Part shown: in pieces, positions 36,869-46,226 of the stretch | Layout of the letters: the number at the start of each line of letters is the position of its first letter | Position numbering within the stretch: the first letter of the stretch is position 1 | Assembly: GCF_000426505.1 (NCBI RefSeq) | Contig: NZ_KE384531.1 | Coordinates: 371,384 to 435,383, forward strand | Direction of reading: 5' to 3' | DNA length: 64,000 nucleotides | Source: Nisaea denitrificans DSM 18348 | Lineage (GTDB): Bacteria; Pseudomonadota; Alphaproteobacteria; Thalassobaculales; Thalassobaculaceae | Program-made: the position numbers and the translations under genes | Notes under the pieces: generated by a model | Told to the model about the DNA's origin: nothing | Seen by the model: the letters and a program-made list of their open reading frames with translations, nothing else | Databases searched by the model: none

Positions 36869-37270
36869 TCAAGGTGAGGCCGCGCCCTCCTCATCGTCCG
36901 CTCTGCTTTCCATATTACTGGCCAGCAATCCGCGCAGTCTTTCCATCTCCGGCGCCAGCACGTCGGCGGCCCGGGCTTCCATCTGCCGGTAGCAGGTGGC
37001 GATGTCCTGTCCCAGCGCTGTCAGCCGTGCACCACCGCCGCTGCTGCCGCCCTTGGCGGTTTCCACAAGCGGCGCCTGGAAATGGGAGTTCATCCGCTGC
37101 ACCAGCAGCCAGGCACGGCGGTAGCTCATGCCCATGGATCGTCCGGCCTTACTGATCGATCCGGTCTCAGCAATGGCTTCCAGAAGATCCACCTGACCGG
37201 GGCCGATGGCGACATTCGTGTCCAGCACGACGCGAAGACGTGGACCGAGGGTTTTGTTTCCTGCTTTCAT
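36869..37270 (-). CDS. modE: Molybdate-responsive regulator ModE (DNA-binding domain form)
   Basis: 133 residues: LysR-like winged helix (about 15-90) with GPGQVDLLEAIAETGSISKAGRSMGMSYRRAWLLVQRMN, then GGSSGGGARLTALG typical of ModE. The C-terminal di-MOP domain of E. coli ModE is absent; the rest is a short coiled helix with acidic end, so molybdate sensing would differ or occur via another protein. Start chosen at MKAGNK. Lies upstream of modA on the same strand, so the operator sits between regulator and target and may be partly autoregulatory only by read-through. Confidence 0.9.
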   Translation of the reverse strand: MKAGNKTLGPRLRVVLDTNVAIGPGQVDLLEAIAETGSISKAGRSMGMSYRRAWLLVQRMNSHFQAPLVETAKGGSSGGGARLTALGQDIATCYRQMEARAADVLAPEMERLRGLLASNMESRADDEEGAASP

Positions 37271-37348
37271 GGGGCGGACTCTGCCACGGAGTTCTCCGGG
37301 GCACACCGGCAAAATCGAAAACCCGTCAAAGGGTGAAGGGGAGGCGTT

Positions 37349-38137
37349 GTGGAACACGCGACCGAAGATCTTATCTATGAGGTGAAGGACGGCATCGGCT
37401 GGATCACCTTTAACCGGCCCAAGGCCCGTAACGCCTTCACTTTCGCCATGTATGAAGGTGTTGCGGAGATCTGCCGGGATGCCGGCAAAGGCGAGGCGGT
37501 CTCCGCCATCGTGATGTGCGGCGCCGGAGACAAGGCCTTCGCGGCGGGCACGGATATCGGCCAGTTCAAGGATTTCTCAACGGCCGAGGACGCCTTCGCC
37601 TACGAGGAGAACGGCAACAGGATGATGGCGGATATCGAGCGCTGCCCGGTGCCGACCATCGCGGCGATCCATGGGGCCTGCACGGGCGGCGGCGCAGCGG
37701 TTGCGGCCTCTTGCGACATTCGCCTGACGGCGGCGGATCTGAAATTCGGCTTTCCGATTGCCCGAACGCTCGGCAACTGCCTGTCGAATGAAAACCTGCG
37801 GCGCCTGTCCTGGCTGGTTGGCCCGGCGCGGGTGTCCGAGATGCTGCTGACCGCCCGCCTTGTCGGCGCGGAGGAAGCCAAGTCGATCGGTCTTGTCTCC
37901 GAAGTGCTGCCGGACCGGGATGCGGTCATGGCCCGTGCAACGGAGCTGTCGGAGACCCTGAAGGGGCACGCGCCGATCACCATGCGGGTGACCAAGGAAG
38001 CGTTGCGGCGCTTGCGCACCAGTGGCGCGGTCCCGGAAGACCGGGATCTGATCGAAGCGGCTTATACCAGTGCCGATTTCCGCGAAGGCATGTCGGCCTT
38101 TCTGGAGAAGCGCCGGCCGACTTGGCAGAACCGCTAA
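37349..38137 (+). CDS. Enoyl-CoA hydratase/isomerase family protein
   Basis: 262-residue crotonase-fold enzyme. CoA-binding and oxyanion-hole segments are clear: ITFNRPKARNAFTFAMYEG near the N-terminus, AGDKAFAAGTDIGQFKD (oxyanion hole 1) and IAAIHGACTGGGAAVAASCDIRL (oxyanion hole 2). TLGNCLSNENLRRLSWLVG replaces the acidic residues of classic hydratases, so activity may be a CoA-transfer, isomerase or carnitinyl-CoA type reaction. GTG start with AAGGGGAGG upstream. Not part of a fatty-acid operon here. Confidence 0.9.
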   Translation: MEHATEDLIYEVKDGIGWITFNRPKARNAFTFAMYEGVAEICRDAGKGEAVSAIVMCGAGDKAFAAGTDIGQFKDFSTAEDAFAYEENGNRMMADIERCPVPTIAAIHGACTGGGAAVAASCDIRLTAADLKFGFPIARTLGNCLSNENLRRLSWLVGPARVSEMLLTARLVGAEEAKSIGLVSEVLPDRDAVMARATELSETLKGHAPITMRVTKEALRRLRTSGAVPEDRDLIEAAYTSADFREGMSAFLEKRRPTWQNR

Positions 38138-38162
38138 GATCGACCGCTGATACCCGGACGCT

Positions 38163-38624
38163 TCAGGCGGCCAGGCCGCGGGTCATGAAAACGCTGTGCG
38201 GGTCGAGGGTGTAGCTGCCGAAAGGCGGGCATTCCTCGAACCCGAAACGGCTATAGAGCGCGCGTGCCGGTGCGAAGGCTTCCATGGAGCCCGTCTCCAG
38301 GCTGACCTGCCGGTACCCGCGTTTCTTCGCCTCGGCCAGAATATGCTCCACCATGAGCCGGGCAACGCCCTTGCCGCGATGCTGCCGAGCCGTGTGCATG
38401 GATTTCAGCTCGCCTTGATCCGGCGAGAGCTCCCGCAGCGCACCGCAGCCAAGCAGGCTGCCGTCCTGCCAAACGCTCCAGAACGTGATGTCCGGATGTC
38501 GCAGCCCGTCGAGATCGAGGGCATGGACGCTTTCCGGCGGCGAATTTGCGTTGCCGTGCTCCAGGTGCGCGGACAGCAATTCCGCGATTTCCGGACCGGT
38601 CAGATCGTCGACCCTAATCTCCAT
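38163..38624 (-). CDS. GNAT N-acetyltransferase
   Basis: 153 residues. SLLGCGALRELSPDQGELKSMHTARQHRGKGVARLMVEHIL holds the acetyl-CoA loop RHRGKG/QHRGKGVA; YRQVSLETGSMEAFAPARALYSRFGFEECPPFG is the C-terminal N/A-x-x-x-Y-x-x-x-G-F block. Resembles YafP/PhnO-like small-molecule acetyltransferases. Alone and convergent with the crotonase gene. Substrate unknown. Confidence 0.9.
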   Translation of the reverse strand: MEIRVDDLTGPEIAELLSAHLEHGNANSPPESVHALDLDGLRHPDITFWSVWQDGSLLGCGALRELSPDQGELKSMHTARQHRGKGVARLMVEHILAEAKKRGYRQVSLETGSMEAFAPARALYSRFGFEECPPFGSYTLDPHSVFMTRGLAA

Positions 38625-38749
38625 TTTATCTCTCCGTTATTGGGTTAGATGCGGAGCATATCGTCAGCGCGGATCGGAGCTCAAGCTGGACGTTGAGCAC
38701 GAATGCGCCACATCATTTCAACTGATTCGCGGTAGGAGGGAGACGTTCG

Positions 38750-39583
38750 ATGAAGGCACTGGCGAGAAGCCTGGCGATACTCGGATTCGGGCTGATGCTT
38801 TGCGGCAATGTCGTGAAAGCGGAAGAGTTGCGGCTCTTCGATACCCATATTCACTACAGTCACGATGCCTGGGAGCAATATTCGGCTGAGAATGCCGTGG
38901 AAATATTGCGAGAGGCGGGGCTTCGCAGGGCCTTCGTTTCCAGCTCCCCGGATGAAGGGACACAAAAACTCTACCGTCAGGCACCGGACTTCATCGTGCC
39001 GGTCTTGCGCCCCTACCGGAAACGGGGCGAATTGCAGAGCTGGGTGGACGATCCGACCGTGGTGGAGATGGTGGCCGAGCGGCTTGCGGCTAATCGCTAT
39101 GCCGGGATCGGAGAATTTCACGTCTCTGGCGCTGATGCGGATAAGCCGGCAGTTCGCGGCTTGGTCGACCTGGCACGCACGCACGGGCTGTTTCTCCATG
39201 CCCACGCGGATGCCGATGCCATCGCCCGGATCTTCCGCCATGACCCGGAAGCGCGAATCCTGTGGGCACATGCAGGTTTCGAGGGCCGCGAGCGGGTCGA
39301 AGCCATGCTCGGTGCTCACCCGGAACTCCGGGCTGACTTGTCTTTTCGCTTCGAGCACGTCTCCAATGGGAAAATCTCTCCCGCCTGGCGCCGGACCTTT
39401 CTTCGTTTTCCTGAGCGCTTCACTATCGGCACCGATACTTACACACCATCCCGCTGGGAAGATGTGGGCGATTACATAACTTGGGTGCGAGGGTGGCTCG
39501 CTGACTTACCCGAACCTGTTCGCAGTAATATTGCATACGGGAACGCTGAGAGACTGCTCGCCTCCAATCCGAACGCCATGTAG
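38750..39583 (+). CDS. Exported amidohydrolase-type metal-dependent hydrolase
   Basis: 277 residues. Signal peptide MKALARSLAILGFGLMLCGNVVKAEE, then a TIM barrel with the HxH motif DTHIHYSH (about 32-35), GIGEFHVSG, LHAHADADA, ILWAHAGFEG and GTDTYTPSRW. These match amidohydrolase_2 metal and catalytic sites in order. Periplasmic enzyme of unknown substrate. A good GGAGGG ribosome site precedes the ATG. Alone, followed by a sensor kinase. Confidence 0.85.
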   Translation: MKALARSLAILGFGLMLCGNVVKAEELRLFDTHIHYSHDAWEQYSAENAVEILREAGLRRAFVSSSPDEGTQKLYRQAPDFIVPVLRPYRKRGELQSWVDDPTVVEMVAERLAANRYAGIGEFHVSGADADKPAVRGLVDLARTHGLFLHAHADADAIARIFRHDPEARILWAHAGFEGRERVEAMLGAHPELRADLSFRFEHVSNGKISPAWRRTFLRFPERFTIGTDTYTPSRWEDVGDYITWVRGWLADLPEPVRSNIAYGNAERLLASNPNAM

Positions 39584-39711
39584 AGCTTTCGCTCGCTTGT
39601 GAAATTATTGTCGCGGAAGCGATTTAGACTTGCCCAAGCCCGAGGTGCGCGGCTTAGTATCCGCTAGTGCACTCAAAATAATTGCGGTTTCGGCGTTCCA
39701 ATGAAAACCGT

Positions 39712-41958
39712 ATGGACAGTCGGGACTGCCTAAATATGGCCATTTCACTGCAGACAGCAGCGCTCAGCGCAATGCTAGCGTCGTTGTTGCTTGCCGCTGC
39801 ATTGACCTATTTGCGGTCGATCCCGAATGCCCCGGATGGATTGAGCTGGTGGGCCGGCGGGTTCTGGGCCTATTCCGGTGCAAATGGCTGCATCGCGCTC
39901 ATTGCGCCGGAATACGGGGCAATCTTCCTTGAAACTCTGGTGGCCATGTCGGCTTTCATGCTGGCTGCCGGAACGCGCAGATTTCTTGGATATACAGTTT
40001 TGGCCCAGTTTGTTGTCCTGGGTATTAGTCTGACCGTTTTCTGGGTCCTTGCAGCCGAAGTTTTCCAGCTGCCGTTTCTCGTTCGAGCTGTTCCGGTCTT
40101 CCTCCTGTCCGCAGCCGGGTTGATCATTGCCGGCGGGTCGCTCTGGCGAAAGGCGGCTGCGGACAGCAAGGGAACTGGATACCGGATAACGGGAGCCTTC
40201 TTTATTTTCTGGGGGCTGCATCAGCTGGATTACCCGTTTTTGCGCAATGTGGAGTGGTTTGCGCCTTACGGTTTTCTTCTGGCGCAGGTACTGGCCATCG
40301 GCTGTGCGTTCGGGCTGATGATCATTGCTCACCAAAGAATGATGGCGCGGTCCGAAACTGAAGCCGATGCTCGCCATGCTGCCGAAAGCGCCTTACTTTT
40401 GCAGCTCGACTTGCGGCAGAACATCATCGATGCCGTGCCAATGCCGATTTTCGTTGAAGACGATGCCGGTGTTTTGGTGAATGCGAACAGTGCGTTTGCG
40501 CAGCTTGCAGGCTGCAACCTGCCTGATGTCGCGGGAAAGAAGATCGACGAGATCTGGTCGGACGCGGGGATCGTGCAAGCCACGGAACCGGACGCTGGGC
40601 CCATGTCGGAAGGCCGGGTCCAGCCTTTCTCCATGGTGCTGTCTCTTCCGTCGGGGCAGGCCCGCAGCTACGCCGTTTCCAGAATGTCTCTGGCGATGCC
40701 GGACGATTCCCGGTCTGGAGCTGTCGTCGTCATGCAGGACATGACAGACCGCAATCGCACGGAGATGCAGCTACATGAAAGCGAGAAGCGGTTCCGGGAT
40801 TTCGCCGAGGCGTCTTCGGACTGGCTGTGGGAAACCGATGCCGAGGGGCGTTTCAGCTATTTCGCGCATGGCGCACGGGACTACAGCGGACTGATCCCTG
40901 AAAGCAATCTCGGGCGAACCCGTTTTGAGGCGACAATCGAGGACCTGACTTCGGAGAAATGGCGAACGCATATCTCCGACATCGAAGCGCAGCGGCCATT
41001 TAGCGGGTTCCGGTATCTCTTGCACGGCGATGAAGGCCATGAAGTCGCGGTGATGATCAACGGTATGCCGTTCTATGACGATGACGGCACGTTTCTCGGG
41101 TATCGCGGAACGGGCAGCGATGTGACCCGGCAGAGAGAGGCGGAGATTTCCCGCGACCGTGCCCTACTCGATGCCGAACGGGCGAACCGGGCGAAGTCTG
41201 AATTCCTCGCGACGATGAGCCATGAGTTCCGCACGCCGCTGAACGCCATTCTCGGTTTCAGTGAAATGCTCTCGCAGGAAGTCCTAGGTCCGGTCGGCGC
41301 GCCGGCCTACCGGGAATATGCCGATGCGATCAATGACAGTGGTAACCATATGCTGGCACTGGTGAACGACATTCTCGATATTTCCGCAATCGAGGCAGGC
41401 AAGCGGGTGATCATGAAGGAGGAAATCGGCCTCCTGGATCTGTTGCGGGAAAGCACTGTCGAAGTTTCCAAAATCGCGGCCGATAAATCGATCAATCTTG
41501 AGGTGGGGCTGCCGGGGGCGCCGCTACGGCTGTTCGCGGATCTCCGCTCCGTTCGTCAGATCATCCTTAACTTGCTGTCCAATGCCGTGAAATTCACACC
41601 GCAGGATGGCTGGATCCGGCTTTCCGCGCAGCCCGACCGGGGTGACATGATTGCTATCGTCGTCGAGGATAGCGGCGAGGGTATTGCGGCAGACAAGCTC
41701 CCCACCATCACCGACCCTTTTTCCCAGGCAAGCAATCATCCACATCACAGCCATGAAGGCACCGGGCTCGGCCTTAGTATCGTCAAATCTCTGGTTGAGG
41801 CTCACTCGGGTGAGTTGAAGATAGAAAGCACTCTCGGTGTTGGGACCAAGGTGACGGTCTGGCTGCATGCGGCACTCGGCCCGAAACCTGCGCTTCAGGA
41901 AACAACGTCGGTGGGGCCCAAGGTCGATATCGAAGAAGATCCGGACGACGACGCCTAG
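39712..41958 (+). CDS. PAS-domain sensor histidine kinase with MHYT/7TM-like membrane input
   Basis: 748 residues from the chosen ATG (a TTG at 39682 and an ATG at 39736 are alternatives). Seven or so hydrophobic helices in the first 210 residues, then a coiled segment, PAS at about 225-350 (NIIDAVPMPIFVEDDAG), second PAS about 360-470 (DFAEASSDWLWETDAEGRF), HisKA with FLATMSHEFRTPLNAILGFSEMLSQEVLGPVG and HATPase with NLLSNAVKF, DSGEGI, GTGLGLSIVKSLV. The H-box wording is that of the PleC/DivJ-like alphaproteobacterial kinases. No adjacent response regulator; signal and partner unknown. Confidence 0.92.
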   Translation: MDSRDCLNMAISLQTAALSAMLASLLLAAALTYLRSIPNAPDGLSWWAGGFWAYSGANGCIALIAPEYGAIFLETLVAMSAFMLAAGTRRFLGYTVLAQFVVLGISLTVFWVLAAEVFQLPFLVRAVPVFLLSAAGLIIAGGSLWRKAAADSKGTGYRITGAFFIFWGLHQLDYPFLRNVEWFAPYGFLLAQVLAIGCAFGLMIIAHQRMMARSETEADARHAAESALLLQLDLRQNIIDAVPMPIFVEDDAGVLVNANSAFAQLAGCNLPDVAGKKIDEIWSDAGIVQATEPDAGPMSEGRVQPFSMVLSLPSGQARSYAVSRMSLAMPDDSRSGAVVVMQDMTDRNRTEMQLHESEKRFRDFAEASSDWLWETDAEGRFSYFAHGARDYSGLIPESNLGRTRFEATIEDLTSEKWRTHISDIEAQRPFSGFRYLLHGDEGHEVAVMINGMPFYDDDGTFLGYRGTGSDVTRQREAEISRDRALLDAERANRAKSEFLATMSHEFRTPLNAILGFSEMLSQEVLGPVGAPAYREYADAINDSGNHMLALVNDILDISAIEAGKRVIMKEEIGLLDLLRESTVEVSKIAADKSINLEVGLPGAPLRLFADLRSVRQIILNLLSNAVKFTPQDGWIRLSAQPDRGDMIAIVVEDSGEGIAADKLPTITDPFSQASNHPHHSHEGTGLGLSIVKSLVEAHSGELKIESTLGVGTKVTVWLHAALGPKPALQETTSVGPKVDIEEDPDDDA

Positions 41959-42065
41959 CCAAGGCTTTCAGGCGCGTCAGGCGGGGCGTGCGTATGTCCG
42001 GTTGTTCCGGGGGCGATCTGTCTATACATCCTGAGCATTGAGCAGAACCGAAAACAGGTGACCTG

Positions 42066-43070
42066 ATGTTTCGATCCTTCTTTCTGACCCGCGAATGGGC
42101 GGTCTGGTCGTGGGTTGGTATGGCGTTGATCTTCGGCGGCACCTGGTATCAGGTTCAGCTCGACGTCCAGATCAATGAATGGTTCGGTGGATTTTACGAC
42201 ACCGTCCAGAAAGCGCTCGGCGAGCCGGGCAGCATTACCATCGGAGAATTCTACAAACTGCTTCTCACATTCGGGCAAATTGCCGGGATCTATGTTTGCG
42301 TCGCGGTCTTCCTCGGGTTTTTCACCAAGCACTGGGTGTTCCGCTGGCGCCAGGCGATGAACAACTTCTACATGTCCCACTGGCAGCGCTTGCGCCATAT
42401 CGAAGGAGCGAGCCAGCGGGTTCAGGAAGACACCAAGCGATTTGCAAATATCATGGAAACACTCGGCAGCAATCTGCTGGACTCCGTGATGACCCTGGTC
42501 GCTTTTCTGCCGATCCTCTGGGTCCTCTCGAAGCAGGTGAAGGAGGTGCCGTTCTTTGGCGAAGTGGAGCACGCGCTCGTTTACGTCGCGATCATCTTTG
42601 CCCTTTTGGGGACGGCGGTGCTGGCTGTGGTTGGTGTGAAACTGCCAGGACTTGAGTTCAACAACCAAAAGGTTGAGGCGGCTTACCGGAAGGAGCTGGT
42701 CTACGGGGAGGACCACGAGGACCGTGCAACTCCGCCGACCGTGTGGGAATTGTTCCAGAATGTCCGGCGGAACTATTTCCGGCTGTTTTTCCACTACATG
42801 TATTTCGACATCGCCAAATGGAGTTATCTGCAGTTTGGCGTTCTGGTCCCCTATATCGCCCTTGCGCCGACAATTGTTGCCGGGGCCATCACGCTCGGCG
42901 TCATGCAGCAGATTGTCCGGGCGTTTGGTCGGGTGGAATCATCTTTCCAGTTCCTGGTCAGGAGCTGGAGCACCATCGTCGAGCTGATCTCCGTCTATAA
43001 GCGTCTGCGTGCTTTCGAGGCTCAGCTTGCAACGCTGCCGCCGGAACCGCAGCCCGAAGCGGCGGAGTAA
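42066..43070 (+). CDS. sbmA: SbmA/BacA-type peptide transporter
   Basis: 334-residue inner-membrane protein (E. coli SbmA is about 400, so this is a short form). ALIFGGTWYQVQLDVQINEWFGGFYDTVQKAL is the conserved first periplasmic part; RWRQAMNNFYMSHWQRLRHIEGASQRVQEDTKRFANIMETLG is the diagnostic SbmA/BacA cytoplasmic block and ESSFQFLVRSWSTIVELISVYKRLRAFE the last. Proton-driven import of proline-rich antimicrobial peptides, microcins and nonribosomal peptides; in rhizobia needed for symbiosis. ATP-binding domain is absent as in the family. Confidence 0.93.
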   Translation: MFRSFFLTREWAVWSWVGMALIFGGTWYQVQLDVQINEWFGGFYDTVQKALGEPGSITIGEFYKLLLTFGQIAGIYVCVAVFLGFFTKHWVFRWRQAMNNFYMSHWQRLRHIEGASQRVQEDTKRFANIMETLGSNLLDSVMTLVAFLPILWVLSKQVKEVPFFGEVEHALVYVAIIFALLGTAVLAVVGVKLPGLEFNNQKVEAAYRKELVYGEDHEDRATPPTVWELFQNVRRNYFRLFFHYMYFDIAKWSYLQFGVLVPYIALAPTIVAGAITLGVMQQIVRAFGRVESSFQFLVRSWSTIVELISVYKRLRAFEAQLATLPPEPQPEAAE

Positions 43071-43125
43071 CGCAAGGGCGGAGTGCTCGCGAAGCGCTGC
43101 AAGCTCGTGCGTTTAGTCTGACATT

Positions 43126-44166
43126 TCAGGACTTGCTGATGGACCCAGTGCGCCGCCAATAGGCACCGCTGGACCGGCGTTCCGCCGGTAGTTCGAGCTC
43201 GGATTTGAAATATGTCCGCAATGCGCGGGCCTGCTCGGCTTCGCCGGCAAACCAGAAAAAGCCGGTGTCGGCCGATGGTGGGGCGATTGCCTGCATGGCA
43301 TCCACAAGATCGGATGTGCGGACCCAATCGATCGCGAAATTGGCTGGCAGATCGATCTCGAAGGGAGCCTGATGCGGGTGCAGTCCGATGACGACATGGC
43401 CGCCGGCGGTATCCGTGCGGCTCTCAATAATGCGCCGGATGGCCGGGACCGCGGTGTCGTCTCCGCCAATCGCAAGCCAGCCTTCGGGCGGAAAATATCC
43501 GCCTCCCGGGCCGAGCATGCCGATCTTGTTTCCCGGTTGGGCTGTCTCGGACCAGTCGGAGAAGATGCCGCCGGCGTGCCGGACGATATCGATGTCGACC
43601 TCACCGATTTCGGGACGGATATCCCGGATGGTGTAAACCCGGACCGTCAGCGTGTCGTCTGCATCCGGATAATGAACCGCGCCGGACGGCTCTATCCTGG
43701 GCCATACCACGGGACGCTCACCCGGCGTCTCGGGAAACATCAGTCGCACATGCAGGCCGCGCTGGTCGAACGGGGCGAGATCATCGCCTTTCAACGTCAT
43801 CCGTAACAGCCAGTCGGAGAGAGGCCGAACGGTCTGCACCGTCATTTCACGGAAGTTCTTCGGCTGTCCCGGAGCTGGTGCGACACCGGTCCAGGAAACA
43901 CGTTCCGCAACCGCCGGATCGGTTTCCTTCAGGTAATCGATGATCGATCCTTGCAGGGTTGTCAGTGCCGCTTCGTCGGGCGAATCGATCCGGACCTGAA
44001 GCTCGCTGTTCTGAGCCTTTAAGTGAATTCGTCCGAAATCGGTCTCGTATGTCGCGTCATTGGCGGCGCGCGCCACTGGGAGGACGTCGTGAGATTCCAA
44101 GTGACGGATATGTTCGTCTAGCCAGGTTCCGGCGTTTCCCACCGAGACCGAAAGTTCTGCTTGCAT
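43126..44166 (-). CDS. Siderophore-interacting protein (FAD ferric-siderophore reductase) with N-terminal DUF2218
   Basis: 346 residues in two parts: a DUF2218 domain (about 1-90, ITHLESHD-like HIRHLESHDVLPV and LQGSIIDYL), then the SIP reductase (about 105-345) with FAD segment RVYTIRDIRP, VDIDIVRHAGGIFSDW and the NAD(P)H segment WLAIGGDDTAVPAIRRII and FFWFAGEAEQARALR. Reduces Fe3+-siderophores in the cytosol to release Fe2+. A Fur-like element lies about 40 bp upstream, and the start directly follows it, fitting iron repression. Confidence 0.94.
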   Translation of the reverse strand: MQAELSVSVGNAGTWLDEHIRHLESHDVLPVARAANDATYETDFGRIHLKAQNSELQVRIDSPDEAALTTLQGSIIDYLKETDPAVAERVSWTGVAPAPGQPKNFREMTVQTVRPLSDWLLRMTLKGDDLAPFDQRGLHVRLMFPETPGERPVVWPRIEPSGAVHYPDADDTLTVRVYTIRDIRPEIGEVDIDIVRHAGGIFSDWSETAQPGNKIGMLGPGGGYFPPEGWLAIGGDDTAVPAIRRIIESRTDTAGGHVVIGLHPHQAPFEIDLPANFAIDWVRTSDLVDAMQAIAPPSADTGFFWFAGEAEQARALRTYFKSELELPAERRSSGAYWRRTGSISKS

Positions 44167-44203
44167 GACCCTGCGCCGATCCCGGCGTACTGTGGCCGGA
44201 TTT

Positions 44204-44222
44204 AATAATGAGATTTATTCGC
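44204..44222. promoter_or_regulatory. Possible Fur-like operator upstream of the siderophore reductase
   Basis: AATAATGAGATTTATTCGC matches 13 of 19 Fur-consensus positions and lies 38 bp upstream of the start. Weaker than the site at 34059; position and gene function support it. Confidence 0.5.
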
Positions 44223-44278
44223 AGAATCATTTGCATTTCATGGCCGGTGTCAAGTTTTCGCGAAACGATAGATCAGGA

Positions 44279-46174
44279 TTACCCGCTGATTGTTGCGGAC
44301 CCGCTTTCGAGTGCCCGCTTCTGGGCGGCTATCCGGAACTGCGCGTTGCTTGCGCCGTATCCTGAGTATCGGCCTCTCCGCTCGACGATTTCGAAGAAGA
44401 AGCCTTCGCCGTAATTGGGGCTGTAGATCTGGAAGTATTCGCCTTGGTCGTCTCTGTCGTAGAGGATGCAGGCGCTTTGAAGGCGCGTGAGCAGATCCTC
44501 GTCGAGTGCAAAACGGGCATCCAGATCGTCATAGTAATTCGGTGAAATGGCGAGGGGGGCGAAGCCGGTTTTTTTCAAGAGCTCAGCGGTGGCGAAAATG
44601 TCGTCGGTCTTGAAGGCAACATGCTGTACGGCGGACCCGAAGCTTTCGGAAATGAAATGTCCGGCAAGGGTCTTGTTGTTTTCCGCGCCATTCAACGTGA
44701 TGCGGAGCGAGCCTTCCGGGTTTTCAATTACCTGGCTGCGGACCAGCCCGGCGGGATCGACAACATCGACCATCGGCGTTTTGCGGGTATCGAAGATGGA
44801 TGTGTAGAACAGCAGCCAGGTCAGCATTTCCTCGTAGTTCATGGTCTGGGCCAGGTGATCGATGCCGGTCAGGCCGACATCCAGGCCCGCAGCCTGATCG
44901 TCTTCCGGCTTGAACTCAATCTCCCAGACCCGGGCAAGGTCGCTGTGGCTGTCGAGGAAATGCATGATCCCGCCGCCGACCCCCCGAATGGCGGGGATGC
45001 TCAACTCGCCGGGGCCGACGGGTTGCTCGAACAGCGTCGCGCCGAGCTGGTGGGCCCGTTCCACTGTGGCGGCTGCGTCTTCCACCTTCAGGCCGATATC
45101 GCAGACGGTTGTGCCGTGAACCAGATAGGACGAATGGGCAAAGCCTTCGCGCTCGGTGTTGATGACGATGTTGATATCGCCCTGGCGCCAGAGCCTTACG
45201 TCCTTTGCGATGTGCCGTCCGGCTTTCTTGAACCCCAGCGCCGTCAGTTGGGAGCCGAGCTCCTCGGCCTCTTTTTCGTCCGCCGCGAATTCGATGAACT
45301 CGATGCCCGAGGCACGGACCCGGTCCGGCATGTCCGGAACGTCCATCGCGATCCCGGGCTCGGAGCGTTTCACCCGGTCCATCAGATAGACGAGGGAGCG
45401 GTGCCCATCGATGGAAATGGTCTTGGGGGAGCCGCCACGGAACTGGTCGTTGAAGATTTCGAGGGAGACATAGCCGTCGTACCCGGTGGCGGCGACGGCG
45501 CTCATAAACTTGGTGACGTCGAGATCGCCTTCCCCCGGCATGCAGCGGTAATGCCTGCTCCAGTGAAAGAGATCCATGTCGATCGCCGGTGCGTCGGCAA
45601 GTTGAACGAAAAAGATCTTGTCGCCCGGAACGGACCGGATGGAATTCGGGTCCAGCTCCCGCGCGAGTGTGTGGAAGGAGTCGACGATCAGGCCGATGTT
45701 CGGATGATCGGCCCGGCGCACGATCTCCCAAGCGTCCCGGTGGTCGTTGATATGCCGCCCCCAGGCGAGCGCTTCATAACCGACACGAATTCCCCGTTTG
45801 GCCGCTCGCTCTCCAAGTTCGGCGAAATCCGCCGCCGCCCGATCGATGCCGCCGAGCGAGAGCGGAGAGACGTTGGAGCAGATCAGCACGAGGTCCGCAC
45901 CGAGCTCTCCCATCAGGTCGAACTTCCGCTCTGCCCGGTCGAAGGTGCGGGCGCGTTGCGGCTCGGGCATGCCTTCGAAGTCGCGGAACGGCTGGAACAG
46001 TGTGATCTCCAGCCCATGGTCGCGCACAAGCTGCCCGGCATCCCGGGGCGATCCGTCGAAGGCGAGGAAATCGTTCTCGAAGATCTCGATCCCGTCGAAC
46101 CCGGCGGCGGAGATGGCCGCCATTTTCTCCTCGAAGTCACCCGAAATCGAGACGGTGGCGATGGATGTTTTCAT
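44279..46174 (-). CDS. quiC: 3-Dehydroshikimate dehydratase QuiC1-type, with C-terminal HPPD-like domain
   Basis: 631 residues. The N-terminal TIM barrel has metal ligands E134 (GYEALAWG), D165 (LIVDSFH), Q191 (FFVQLAD) and E239 (SLEIFNDQ), the same spacing as known for pseudomonad QuiC1, which supports the ATG start at 46174 over a GTG three codons earlier. The C-terminal half is a vicinal-oxygen-chelate, 4-hydroxyphenylpyruvate-dioxygenase-like domain with GIDHLAQTM, AVQHVAFKTDD and FFFEIVERRG giving the H-H-E triad. Converts 3-dehydroshikimate to protocatechuate. Reads away from the dehydrogenase and TRAP genes. Confidence 0.93.
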   Translation of the reverse strand: MKTSIATVSISGDFEEKMAAISAAGFDGIEIFENDFLAFDGSPRDAGQLVRDHGLEITLFQPFRDFEGMPEPQRARTFDRAERKFDLMGELGADLVLICSNVSPLSLGGIDRAAADFAELGERAAKRGIRVGYEALAWGRHINDHRDAWEIVRRADHPNIGLIVDSFHTLARELDPNSIRSVPGDKIFFVQLADAPAIDMDLFHWSRHYRCMPGEGDLDVTKFMSAVAATGYDGYVSLEIFNDQFRGGSPKTISIDGHRSLVYLMDRVKRSEPGIAMDVPDMPDRVRASGIEFIEFAADEKEAEELGSQLTALGFKKAGRHIAKDVRLWRQGDINIVINTEREGFAHSSYLVHGTTVCDIGLKVEDAAATVERAHQLGATLFEQPVGPGELSIPAIRGVGGGIMHFLDSHSDLARVWEIEFKPEDDQAAGLDVGLTGIDHLAQTMNYEEMLTWLLFYTSIFDTRKTPMVDVVDPAGLVRSQVIENPEGSLRITLNGAENNKTLAGHFISESFGSAVQHVAFKTDDIFATAELLKKTGFAPLAISPNYYDDLDARFALDEDLLTRLQSACILYDRDDQGEYFQIYSPNYGEGFFFEIVERRGRYSGYGASNAQFRIAAQKRALESGSATISG

Positions 46175-46226
46175 CGAAGTCACTTCTCCATGTGTCCGGG
46201 AGTTGTCATGCGGTGTCCGCCGTCAT